A stretch of 64,000 nt of DNA from Bacteroidaceae bacterium (GTDB lineage: Bacteria; Bacteroidota; Bacteroidia; Bacteroidales; Bacteroidaceae), in contig JAFTAJ010000043.1 in the NCBI GenBank assembly GCA_017458585.1, positions 23,088-87,087 on the forward strand, in the 5' to 3' direction. The position numbers and the translations under genes are program-made. Under the pieces are notes generated by a model. The model made no database searches and was not told the DNA's origin. It saw only the letters and a list, made by a program, of their open reading frames with translations. Positions 54,751-62,181 of this stretch are shown here, piece by piece; position 1 is the first letter of the stretch; each line of letters opens with the position of its first letter.

Positions 54751-55635
54751 ATGAAAAAGATTCTCATTATTGCAGCCGCAGCCATCGTAGTGCTCGGCTC
54801 ATGCAGCAAGGGCAGCATCCCCAGCGGAAACCCCAAGACCGACCTCGACACCCTCAGCTACGAACTCGGTGTAGCCAACTCACAGGGCGTCAAGATGTAT
54901 CTCGCCAACCAGCTCGGCGTTGACACCGCTTACATGGACGAATTCTACAAAGGATTTGCCGCAGCAGCACAGGCTGGCGACGACAAGAAGCTCGCCGCTT
55001 ACTATGCCGGCATCCAGATTGGCCAGCAGATTGGCACACAGGTGTACTCCGCAGCCAACAGCGAGCTCTTCGGACAAGACTCCACCAAGACCGTCAACCT
55101 CGAGCAGCTCGTAGCAGGCTTCATCGAGGGCACCAAGGGTGAGCCCATCATCCCGATGGAAACCATCAGGACTGAACTCAACAAGCGCGTAGAGGCTTAC
55201 AAGGACCAGTATCTGAGCAAGACCTTCGGCGACAACAAGAAGAAGAGCGATGAGTTCATCGCCAAGAAGGCTACTGAGGAAGGCGTAGAGAAGCTCAAGG
55301 GCGGCACCCTCTACAAGGTGCTCACCAAGGGCAACGGCCCCGTTCCCCAGAAGGGCGCCAAGGTGCAGGTTATCTACGAGGGCAAGACCATCGACGGCAA
55401 TGTCTTCGACAGCTCTGAGAAGAACAACGAGGGCAAGCCCACCGAGATTATGCTCAGCCAGGTTATCCCCGCATGGCAGGAGGCACTCGCCCAGATGCCC
55501 CAGGGCTCTGAGTGGGAGCTCTATGTACCCTACGACCAGGCTTACGGCAACCGCGACATGGGTGAGATCAAGCCCTACTCCGCACTTATCTTCAAAATCA
55601 AGCTCGTCAACGCCAACTCCGACGTAACGAAGTAG
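54751..55635 (+). CDS. FKBP-type isomerase lipoprotein
   Basis: The 294-residue protein has a lipoprotein signal ending in VLGSCSKGS (lipobox Cys about residue 18), an N-terminal FkpA-type helical domain (about 30-180) and a C-terminal FKBP domain with YEGKTIDGNVFDSS, AWQEALAQMPQGSEWELYVPY and PYSALIFKI. It should be a membrane-anchored periplasmic folding catalyst. It lies 44 bp after the cytoplasmic paralogue and 17 bp before the third, indicating one operon. Confidence 0.92.
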   Translation: MKKILIIAAAAIVVLGSCSKGSIPSGNPKTDLDTLSYELGVANSQGVKMYLANQLGVDTAYMDEFYKGFAAAAQAGDDKKLAAYYAGIQIGQQIGTQVYSAANSELFGQDSTKTVNLEQLVAGFIEGTKGEPIIPMETIRTELNKRVEAYKDQYLSKTFGDNKKKSDEFIAKKATEEGVEKLKGGTLYKVLTKGNGPVPQKGAKVQVIYEGKTIDGNVFDSSEKNNEGKPTEIMLSQVIPAWQEALAQMPQGSEWELYVPYDQAYGNRDMGEIKPYSALIFKIKLVNANSDVTK

Positions 55636-55652
55636 TTCAAAAGTTTAAACAC

Positions 55653-56615
55653 ATGAAACGCATATTCACATTCGCACTCATAACGCTGGTAGCCCTCGGC
55701 TCCGCCAGCGCACAGACCAAGGCCAAGAAAGCCAAGGCCAGCAAGAAAGCCAAGACAGAGCAAGTAGTAGCCCCCGAGGCTAAAGTGGACACCGTAAGCG
55801 TTGACCTATTCAGCTACGCCATCGGTCTCGCCAACAGCAACGGCCTCACCCGCTACCTCTCCCAGCGACTCAACATCGACACCACTCAGTATATGAACGA
55901 CTTCATCCGCGGTTTCCAGGAGATGAGTCGTGCCAACAGCCCCGCGCTGAAGGCCTACGCTGCCGGACTGCAGATAGGCGACCAGGTGCTCAACCAGATG
56001 TTGCCCAACATCAACAAGCAGATTACCGACAACCCCGACTCCGCCTTCACCAACAAGGACGAGTTCCTGCGCGGATTCCTTGCCGGAGCACTTCGCACCG
56101 ACACCAGCATCACCGCTGACTCCGCAGCAGCCATCGCTGACCGCCAGATGGAGTACTACCACAACCAGCTCATGGAGAAGAAGTATGGCGACAACCGTCG
56201 TGCCGGCGAGGCCTTCCTTGCAGAGAACGCCAAGAAGGACAGCGTAGTCACCCTGCCCAGCGGCCTGCAGTATAAGGTCATCAAGCAGGGCGACGGCGAG
56301 GTGCCCCAGGCTAATTCTAAGGTAGAGGTTAACTACGAAGGTCGCCTCATCGACGGTACCGTCTTCGACAGCTCCTACAAGCGCAACAAGCCGCAGGAGT
56401 TTGGTGTCAGCGGTGTTATCCCCGGTTTCTCCGAGGCTCTGCAGCTCATGCCCGTAGGCTCTGAGTGGGAGATCTACATCCCGCAGGAGCTCGGCTACGG
56501 CGACCGCGAGAACCCCAACTCGCCCATCAAGCCCTTCTCCGCTCTTATCTTCAAGGTAGAGCTCGTAGGCGTTAAGGCAGCACCCACACCCAAGGTGCCC
56601 GCACCCAAGAAGTAG
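55653..56615 (+). CDS. FKBP-type isomerase, periplasmic
   Basis: The 320-residue protein has a signal peptide (1-21, ending ASAQ), a Lys/Ala-rich linker (KAKKAKASKKAK), an FkpA-type helical domain (about 50-215) and an FKBP domain (about 220-308) with YEGRLIDGTVFDSSY and PIKPFSALIFKVELV, then a Pro/Lys tail. It probably arose by duplication of its neighbours and works in the periplasm. It is the third FKBP in a row, and the next gene is separated by a repeat-rich gap. Confidence 0.92.
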   Translation: MKRIFTFALITLVALGSASAQTKAKKAKASKKAKTEQVVAPEAKVDTVSVDLFSYAIGLANSNGLTRYLSQRLNIDTTQYMNDFIRGFQEMSRANSPALKAYAAGLQIGDQVLNQMLPNINKQITDNPDSAFTNKDEFLRGFLAGALRTDTSITADSAAAIADRQMEYYHNQLMEKKYGDNRRAGEAFLAENAKKDSVVTLPSGLQYKVIKQGDGEVPQANSKVEVNYEGRLIDGTVFDSSYKRNKPQEFGVSGVIPGFSEALQLMPVGSEWEIYIPQELGYGDRENPNSPIKPFSALIFKVELVGVKAAPTPKVPAPKK

Positions 56616-56639
56616 CCTAGCGACTGCCTCTCGATTTTT

Positions 56640-56743
56640 CCCCTAAGCTATAGACTACAATTCTCCACCTTAGCAAGGGGGAGTACCCGCAGGGGGAGAG
56701 GGTGTGTCCTCTGAGACTTTGCGACTCTGAGACTCTGCGACTA
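56640..56743. repeat. 69-bp repeat copy and octamer array upstream of panE
   Basis: Positions 56640-56708 match, with a few changes, the 69-bp unit that is duplicated inside panE (57221-57358). They are followed at about 56713-56743 by four GACTNTGN octamers. Confidence 0.85.
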
Positions 56744-56761
56744 ACAAACTAAAAAACCAGC

Positions 56762-57820
56762 ATGCGCTACGCAGTAATCGGCACGGGAGCCATCGGCGGC
56801 TACTACGGAGCTAAGCTCGCCCAGAGCGGGCAGGATGTGCACTTCCTGCTCCATAGCGACTACCGCCATGTGCTGGATTACGGACTGCAGGTCAACTCCT
56901 GCGACGGCAGTTTCCACCTCGACCATCCGCAGGTGTATGCCTCCACGGCAGATATGCCACAGAGTGATGTGGTACTCGTGGCCCTCAAGTCCGTCAACAA
57001 CCACCTGTTGCCCACCCTGCTGCCACCGCTGCTAAAGAAAGATACCCTCGTCATCCTCATCCAGAACGGCCTCGGCCTAGAGGAAGACCTGCTACAGCAA
57101 ATGCCAGACCTGCACCTCGCAGCAGGCCTGGCATTCATATGCTGTGCCAAGACCCAGCCGGGCACCGTTGACCACCAATGCTACGGCTATATCAACATCG
57201 GCAACTACAACTCTGTGGTTTGCCCCCCTAAGCCAGGAACTACGATTCTCCCCCTTAGCACGGGGGAGTCCCCGCAGGGGGAGGGGGTGTGCCCCCATAA
57301 GCCAGGAACTACGATTCTCCCCCTTAGCAAGGGGGAGTCCCCGCAGGGGGAGGGGGTGTGTGATAAAGTCCCGAGTGTCTCGCTAGTCGACCAGGTCGTC
57401 AGCCATTTCTGTGCCGCCGGCATCGACGCCCATACCGTGGAGTACCACGAGGCACGCTGGAAGAAGGCCGTGTGGAACATGCCCTTCAACGGCATGACCG
57501 TAGCCCTCGACACCCGCACCGACCTCCTGCTTGCCAACCCCGCCACGCGCCAGCTCATCTACAGCCAGATGCTCGAGGTCATACATGCCGCGCAGGCCTG
57601 TGGCGTAGAGAATATCGACGAGACCTTCGCCGACAAGATGATATACAACACCGAGCACATGACGCCCTACTCCCCCTCCATGAAGCTCGACCACGACTAC
57701 GGCCGTCCTATGGAGATACACTATCTCTACACCCGCCCCCTGCAGATGGCCCGCGCAGCCGGCTGCCCCATGCCCCAGCTCGAGATGCTTGAGGCCGAGC
57801 TGCGGTATATGGAAAGTTGA
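56762..57820 (+). CDS. panE: Ketopantoate reductase (2-dehydropantoate 2-reductase)
   Basis: The 352-residue protein reduces ketopantoate to pantoate for coenzyme A synthesis. The N-terminus has the NADP-binding GTGAIGGYYGA, followed by LVALKSVNN, QNGLG and the C-terminal ApbA_C helices with a catalytic Lys region (ARWKKAVWNMPFN). Typical PanE proteins are about 305 residues. The extra 46 residues come from two tandem 69-bp repeats (57221-57358), each encoding CPPKPGTTILPLS...GESPQGEGV, placed between the Rossmann domain and the helical domain. The frame is intact and conserved motifs continue on both sides, so the enzyme is probably functional. Confidence 0.9.
   Translation: MRYAVIGTGAIGGYYGAKLAQSGQDVHFLLHSDYRHVLDYGLQVNSCDGSFHLDHPQVYASTADMPQSDVVLVALKSVNNHLLPTLLPPLLKKDTLVILIQNGLGLEEDLLQQMPDLHLAAGLAFICCAKTQPGTVDHQCYGYINIGNYNSVVCPPKPGTTILPLSTGESPQGEGVCPHKPGTTILPLSKGESPQGEGVCDKVPSVSLVDQVVSHFCAAGIDAHTVEYHEARWKKAVWNMPFNGMTVALDTRTDLLLANPATRQLIYSQMLEVIHAAQACGVENIDETFADKMIYNTEHMTPYSPSMKLDHDYGRPMEIHYLYTRPLQMARAAGCPMPQLEMLEAELRYMES
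57221..57358 (+). repeat. Two tandem 69-bp repeats inserted in panE
   Basis: Units 57221-57289 and 57290-57358 differ at only a few positions. Each contains the palindrome-like CCCTTAGCA(A/C)GGGGGAG. A third copy lies in the intergenic region upstream (56640-56708). Confidence 0.95.
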
Positions 57821-57894
57821 AAAGACCCCCTCTTATCCCCCTCTAGGGGGAAGAAAGGGAAGGAGGAAGAGGGAAGAAGTTTTCTTATTTTTTG

Positions 57895-58015
57895 AGAATT
57901 TGGCTCAGACGCCTTGGCGTGCAGGACTCTTGGCGATAAGTCTAGGAGAACTCGTTCTCATAAGGCGAAGAGCAAAGCGGGCTGCAGAATGTGCGAAGCA
58001 CATGAGCCAAATTCT
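57895..58015. repeat. Structured element A (panE / AAA ATPase junction)
   Basis: The 341-bp gap holds this 121-bp element. Its 13-bp ends pair perfectly (57895-57907 with 58003-58015). Inside are GAGAAC-TC-GTTCTC, GCCTT pairing with AAGGC, and TGTGC-GAA-GCACA. It is preceded by 7-bp purine-rich units (57848-57882) and T-rich sequence on both sides. Its 113-bp core is about 95% identical to element B. Confidence 0.85.
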
Positions 58016-58016
58016 A

Positions 58017-58118
58017 TTTTCCTATTTTTTGTTTAAATAAGTTTTAGGAAATTTCGTTTTTTTCGATGTTTTCGCGATTAAAGAATAGCCATTTTCGTTT
58101 TCGTTATCGTTATCGTAT
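58017..58118. repeat. Tail shared by elements A and D, then CGTTAT repeats
   Basis: Positions 58017-58090 are identical to 61127-61200 (74 bp, AT-rich, containing TTTAGGAAATTTCG). In this copy CGTTTT/CGTTAT hexamers follow to about 58118. The remaining 40 bp before the AAA gene hold nothing I recognise. Confidence 0.85.
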
Positions 58119-58161
58119 CTGTGATTTCTGTGTGAGCCCCTTGAACTCTTAAACTATTGCT

Positions 58162-59412
58162 TTATTGCAGCAAGAACTGAAAAAGGCCAATGTAGCGAAT
58201 TCCTTTGTCATCAGTATATTCTGCGATATCGTTTCCCACAATCACGATTTTCCTAAAGCTATCGTCAATCTTTAGGAGCGATTTCAGTTCTTGTTGCTTC
58301 TTCTCTTCAGTATCTAGTGCAAAAGCAGACTGGATATAATATTTATCTCTGCCATTGCTGGCTATGAAGTCCACTTCGTATTGTATATACTCCATTTTGC
58401 CATTGTGCATCTCGCGAGTTTCTACCACCCCTACATCCACGACATATCCACGCATACGGAGCTCGTTATAAATTACATTCTCCATAATGTGGTTAACCTC
58501 TTGCTGACGGAAATTGAGCTTCGCATTTCTTAGCCCCACGTCTGCCGCATAATATTTTTTGATGCTCTCGTAATACTTATTTCCCTTGATATTATAGCGC
58601 TTTGCGCCCTCAAACAGGAAAGCCTCTTCCAGATAACCGATATATTTGGCTACAGTATCAGGGTCTATTTTAGTCTTCTGCACACTCTGCAAGATGTTGC
58701 TCACACGATTGGGATTCGTCAGCGAGCCCACAGACGAACAGAGGGCGTCGGCCAAGGCTGACAAGGCCTCGCGATTCTTCACATGGTGCCGTTCCAGTAC
58801 ATCATCAAGATAAGTCTTATTCCATAGCCGCTGCAAATAGGCAACCTTCTGTTCCGGCGTACGCTGTTTGAGCAGCCCGGGCATCCCACCATAGGTATAA
58901 TACTCTTTCCAAAGCTCACTAACGGTCTCTGTGCGATAAGTACAAAATTCCTTGAAAGAAAAAGGATGTACCCTTACCTCGTCACCTCGCCCCCGAAAGA
59001 TTGTCTTGATATCGGAAGAGAGGAAGTGTGAGTTGCTGCCGGTAATATAAACATCAGTATTATCCTTGGCATTCAAGCCGTTAACGATTTTCTCAAACCC
59101 TTCAACCTCTTGCACCTCATCGAGTATGATATAATAAGGTGTATGCTCTGATGTTATACGGCTATAAAGATACGACTTCAATGCCTGACGATTGGTGAGG
59201 TCGCCATTCTCTTCCTCATCATCCACATCGAGCGAAACGATAATAATATTCTCCTCTGGTATGCCTGTCGATAACAGGTAATCTTTGAAAATTCTATTCA
59301 ACAACCATGATTTGCCTGACCGTCTGGGACCAGTTATAATCTTCACCTCTCCATTATCCTTTTTGTCGATGAGTTGTTGGAGATAAGTCTCCCGTGGAAT
59401 GTATTGTTCCAT
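58162..59412 (-). CDS. AAA ATPase with DUF4143 C-terminal domain
   Basis: The 416-residue protein has an AAA_14 ATPase core (Walker A GPRRSGKS at 28-35, Walker B YIILDEVQEV, sensor ITGSNSH) and a C-terminal DUF4143 region with a degenerate PD-(D/E)xK-like element: EVDFIA is present, but the usual ExK position reads IQS. Proteins of this type are common accessory genes in Bacteroidales and their role is not settled. I start at ATG 59412, since the upstream codon is a TTG inside an operator-like repeat. The gene has a TAATTTTG promoter (59431-59438) inside two tandem palindromes and is bracketed by elements A and C. Confidence 0.88.
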   Translation of the reverse strand: MEQYIPRETYLQQLIDKKDNGEVKIITGPRRSGKSWLLNRIFKDYLLSTGIPEENIIIVSLDVDDEEENGDLTNRQALKSYLYSRITSEHTPYYIILDEVQEVEGFEKIVNGLNAKDNTDVYITGSNSHFLSSDIKTIFRGRGDEVRVHPFSFKEFCTYRTETVSELWKEYYTYGGMPGLLKQRTPEQKVAYLQRLWNKTYLDDVLERHHVKNREALSALADALCSSVGSLTNPNRVSNILQSVQKTKIDPDTVAKYIGYLEEAFLFEGAKRYNIKGNKYYESIKKYYAADVGLRNAKLNFRQQEVNHIMENVIYNELRMRGYVVDVGVVETREMHNGKMEYIQYEVDFIASNGRDKYYIQSAFALDTEEKKQQELKSLLKIDDSFRKIVIVGNDIAEYTDDKGIRYIGLFQFLLQ

Positions 59413-59415
59413 ATC

Positions 59416-59505
59416 ATTCGGATTTTTCTGCAAAATTACAACAAATTCCGAATACGACCAAACTTCTATTCGGACTTTTCTGTAAAATTACAATAAATTC
59501 CGAAT
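59416..59505 (-). promoter_or_regulatory. Tandem palindromic operators and promoter of the AAA/DUF4143 gene
   Basis: Two 38-bp copies (59416-59453 and 59468-59505, 35 of 38 identical, 52-bp spacing) each have ATTCGGA/TCCGAAT ends. The proximal copy contains TAATTTTG (59431-59438, minus strand), which fits the -7 consensus; the distal one has TAATTTTA. This suggests repressor control or a duplicated promoter region. Confidence 0.8.
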
Positions 59506-59556
59506 GCGATCAAGATGTAAGAGGGAAGAGGGAAGAAGTGTTTTTTTATGTTTTTG

Positions 59557-59683
59557 CTTTTCAAGAGCTTTAGATCCGTCAGGATGTGACGGGGCTTCGG
59601 CAAGAGGATGACGGAAGTTCACTTACGGCCAGACTCGTGGCGATAGCCTCGGCCTCAGCACGAAGTGCTAAGCTCTTGAAAAG
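59557..59683. repeat. Structured element C (AAA ATPase / Fic junction)
   Basis: The 345-bp gap contains this 127-bp element. Its 14-bp ends pair (CTTTTCAAGAGCTT with AAGCTCTTGAAAAG). Internal hairpins are CCGTCA/TGACGG (59576-59592) and GCAC-GAA-GTGC (59658-59668). It shares a GACTC-TGGCGATA core with element A and GGGGCTTCG with D. It is preceded by GAGGGAA heptamers and flanked by T-rich sequence. Confidence 0.85.
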
Positions 59684-59758
59684 AGTTTTTCTATTTTTTT
59701 TAATATCTGTGTCAATTCGTGAGATTCGTGTTCGTTTCCGTTTTCGGTTATCGGTACA

Positions 59759-60880
59759 TTATTCAATGAATTCCCAATATCCATTACGCTTACCGTTCAC
59801 TCGCTTCACAATCAGTTTCTCTTGAAGCGCAACAGTTATAGACTTGACGGTTCGCTCAGACTTTCCTATTGCTGTAGCAATTTCTTTTTGGGTGGCTGTG
59901 GGATTCTCATGCATTATGCGAAGCACCGCAACCTCTTCCAAAGTGCAATTTTTGCACTTTGGAGACAGTTCGTTGCTCACTTTTGCACTTTGAACTGGCT
60001 TATTTGCACTTTGAGACTCATCTCCATCCGTCGCCTTGCCCCAATCCACATGCATGATTCTGTTCCTCAGATCGTGCTCTTCACCCAGCAACATGCTACG
60101 GAAGAACCGCTCCAGATAGAGCGTAGTCTCCGAGATTCCTGCTGTCAGGTCGCTGTAGTTGGCACGTACCAGCGCATTACGGAAATACCAGGAATTCTCT
60201 GCGAACACATCGTTCACTACATTAAATCCCAGCGTGCGCAGATACTTGATCATGAACACCGCCGTCGTCCTCGTATTGCCTTCGCAGAAAGCATGCACCT
60301 GCCAGAGGTTGGCACAGAAACGAGTCAGATGTCGGATGGAATCATCAATATTCATGTTGGCATAGTTGAACTCACGTTCCTGTCCCATGTCGTATGCGAG
60401 CGTGTCGCTGATAGTGTCGGCGCTGGCATAATATACCGTTTTTCCTCCAAGCACCCATTCGTTCTTCGTGATATTGTAGTCGCGAATACGTCCTGCCAAT
60501 TTATAGATACCCTCAAACAATCGACGATGGATTGAGATCAGTTGTGCCGGCGTAAAAGAGAACGTCTTTTCTTCTATCAGTTCCGTTATGCGCGCAGCCA
60601 CCTTGTCAGCCTCTTCCGTGCGGTCGCCTTCCACCTCTTTGCGCCCTGCTGCCGACTTGTAATAAGAGTCTATCAGCTCTTTTGCCTCGCCAATACTGAT
60701 ATCGCCCTCAATGTGGCGTTTTGCCGTATCAAGCAAGTACTCAGAAGTCTGAAGCCTGTCAACCTGTTGCAAGCCTATGGCTACCTTCCACGCCTCGCCA
60801 CGCTCCCGTTGCTCCGGCTCTCCCTGACGGATATACTCGTCAAAGTTGATATACAATTGTTTAATATCTTTCATTGCCAT
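59759..60880 (-). CDS. Fic-domain protein with C-terminal winged helix
   Basis: The 373-residue protein contains the Fic catalytic motif HAFCEGNTRT (196-205; family pattern HxFxxGNxR) and therefore probably transfers AMP or another nucleotide group to a target protein. An N-terminal segment (about 52-75, RHIEGDISIGEA) resembles the auto-inhibitory or VbhA-like helix that carries an Ile-Glu-Gly motif; its regulatory role is inferred. Residues about 318-373 form a winged helix-turn-helix (TQKEIATAIGKSERTVKSI), suggesting DNA binding or autoregulation. A TATCTTTG promoter lies 31 bp upstream. It is bracketed by elements C and D. Confidence 0.9.
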   Translation of the reverse strand: MAMKDIKQLYINFDEYIRQGEPEQRERGEAWKVAIGLQQVDRLQTSEYLLDTAKRHIEGDISIGEAKELIDSYYKSAAGRKEVEGDRTEEADKVAARITELIEEKTFSFTPAQLISIHRRLFEGIYKLAGRIRDYNITKNEWVLGGKTVYYASADTISDTLAYDMGQEREFNYANMNIDDSIRHLTRFCANLWQVHAFCEGNTRTTAVFMIKYLRTLGFNVVNDVFAENSWYFRNALVRANYSDLTAGISETTLYLERFFRSMLLGEEHDLRNRIMHVDWGKATDGDESQSANKPVQSAKVSNELSPKCKNCTLEEVAVLRIMHENPTATQKEIATAIGKSERTVKSITVALQEKLIVKRVNGKRNGYWEFIE

Positions 60881-60911
60881 CTCTAACTATATATGAACTC
60901 AAATCACGCTG

Positions 60912-60919
60912 CAAAGATA
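60912..60919 (-). promoter_or_regulatory. -7 promoter element of the Fic gene
   Basis: TATCTTTG followed by CAG on the minus strand, about 31 bp upstream of the ATG. Confidence 0.7.
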
Positions 60920-60951
60920 CACAAAATTAACGGATATTGCGACCTTCGTCC

Positions 60952-61200
60952 GATGTATGATGTAAGATGTAAGGAGTAAGATGTTTTTCTATTATTTGCT
61001 TTCGCTCAGGTAGCAACCTCGCAGAGGTGGATGAAGGGGCTGGGGCTTCGCCTGCGAACTTGTTCATGAGGAGAAGCATACAGGCACTTCATCCGTTAGA
61101 CGCAGTCTCTACCAGAGCGAAAGAGTTTTTCCTATTTTTTGTTTAAATAAGTTTTAGGAAATTTCGTTTTTTTCGATGTTTTCGCGATTAAAGAATAGCC
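60952..61200. repeat. Structured element D with heptamers and shared tail
   Basis: The 346-bp gap holds five GATGTAA-type heptamers (60952-60986), then the 125-bp element proper. Its ends pair at 14 of 15 positions (60999-61013 with 61109-61123). Inner helices are ACCTC-GCA-GAGGT (61016-61028) and GGATGAAG/CTTCATCC (61029-61036 with 61087-61094). The tail 61127-61200 is identical to that of element A. Confidence 0.85.
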
Positions 61201-61226
61201 CTTTTCGTTTCCGTTCCTTCGCTCTT

Positions 61227-61544
61227 TTACGGCTCTGCCGCCACCGTAGGCTCAGCGTTGGAGATTTCATAAGAATGCGACCGGCATACTTGCAGAATAG
61301 GAGCGTCAAGAGCATCCTCTATAGATACCAGCGTGTCAATCGTGAAGTTATGCGTTCCTCTCATCCACTTGCTTATCTCTGCCTCGCTCTTGTCCAATCG
61401 CAGAGCCAGATCTTTCTGTCTCAATCCCTTTTCCGCAAGAATCTCATGTATTCTGTCAACGATGCGAAACGACAAGGCAACCGATTGGCGCACATCTCGG
61501 TTAACTCTTTTGCGCCTTTGCTCTAAAACATTACTCCTTTTCAT
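61227..61544 (-). CDS. XRE-type antitoxin
   Basis: The 105-residue protein is a helix-turn-helix protein (about residues 36-92, RQKDLALRLDKSEAEISKW and HNFTIDTLVSIEDAL) of the kind that pairs with RelE/HigB-like toxins in Bacteroidales. Its ATG overlaps the 3' end of the toxin remnant by 14 bp, the usual coupling in toxin-first operons. It should bind and neutralise the toxin and repress its own promoter. The toxin here is broken, so the antitoxin may be an orphan. Confidence 0.85.
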   Translation of the reverse strand: MKRSNVLEQRRKRVNRDVRQSVALSFRIVDRIHEILAEKGLRQKDLALRLDKSEAEISKWMRGTHNFTIDTLVSIEDALDAPILQVCRSHSYEISNAEPTVAAEP

Positions 61545-61813
61545 ACCTTGTAAAATTTAAGTTTCCAACAATCTCTTTATCCACCAGCACCGATGTGCCA
61601 TCCTTAATTCTTGACGAGATAAAACGACTTGTATCCACCAACAATTTAACGTATGGAGCCAACGTCTCGCTCTCTTGCCATGTTTTTGCATCCTTCTGGG
61701 AACTTCTCGAAGAAAGCCTCCAATTCCGTCAACTCCTCGCCAGCCATCCTGATGCTGTAGAAGTTGACATTCTCGTACTCTTCCAACAATTCAATGCTGT
61801 ACTCTTGCCTCAT
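61531..61813 (-). pseudogene. Broken RelE/HigB-like toxin with internal deletion
   Basis: The first 55 codons (61813-61646) give an N-terminal toxin segment beginning MRQEYSIELLEEYENVNFYS, then stop. In a different frame, from about 61690 to 61531, the sequence encodes a matching toxin C-terminus (VDTSRFISSRIKDG, then VGNLNFTRYEKE) that ends 14 bp inside the antitoxin gene. Intact relatives have roughly 65-70 more residues between these parts. I infer an internal deletion near 61690 with a frame change. The toxin should be inactive. Confidence 0.8.
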
Positions 61814-61822
61814 ACCTTATGT

Positions 61823-61895
61823 TAACTTATAAGTTATCTGGCTGCAAAGATATCACCTTTTTTCGATACTACCAAGAAATTAACTCATAAATTAA
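61823..61895 (-). promoter_or_regulatory. Promoter and paired operators of the toxin-antitoxin operon
   Basis: A TATCTTTG -7 element (61845-61852, minus strand) lies between a perfect palindrome TAACTTATAAGTTA (61823-61836) and a near copy TTAACTCATAAATTAA (61880-61895). The layout fits autorepression by the HTH antitoxin. Confidence 0.75.
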
Positions 61896-61917
61896 GTCGC
61901 CCGAGCTTTATGCCATT

Positions 61918-62181
61918 AAAAAATAGGAATTAGAAATTAGAAATTGAGAATAGAAGATTTTTTTCTTCTTTTTTGCGAATTTGGCTCAGATGCCTTGGCG
62001 TGTAGGACGCTTGGCGATAAGTCTGGGAGAACTCGTTCTCATAAGGCGAAGAGCAAAGCGGGCTGCAGAATGTGCTCAGCACATGAGCCAAAGTCTATTT
62101 TTCTATTTTTTGTTTAATTTCTGTGGTATCTGTGATTTCTGTGCGAAATTCCGGTTTTTCGTTATCGTTATCGTTTATCGT
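61918..62181. repeat. Structured element B with heptamers and CGTTAT repeats
   Basis: The 361-bp gap holds GAATTAG/AAATTAG heptamers (61918-61953), then the element core 61980-62092 with paired ends (TTTGGCTCA with TGAGCCAAA). The core is about 95% identical to element A; the GAA triloop is replaced by TCA while the stem is kept. CGTTATCGTTAT units follow at about 62156-62181 and run into the end of the next gene. Confidence 0.85.

Noticed and set aside
57895..58118. Retron or group II intron RNA
   Set aside because: No reverse transcriptase gene lies nearby, and the fold lacks features I would expect, such as domain V-like hairpins or a priming guanosine context.
61595..61825. Small plus-strand gene opposite the toxin remnant
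   Set aside because: The minus strand gives recognisable toxin segments in two frames. The plus frame has no similarity or start context.
57895..62092. Integron attC sites between cassettes
   Set aside because: Paired ends and cassette-like order fit loosely, but no integrase is visible and the conserved GTTRRRY/RYYYAAC ends were not found.
57895..62092. Elements A-D as intrinsic terminators of the minus-strand genes
   Set aside because: The minus strand has A-rich, not T-rich, sequence after each stem. Only + strand transcription would terminate there.
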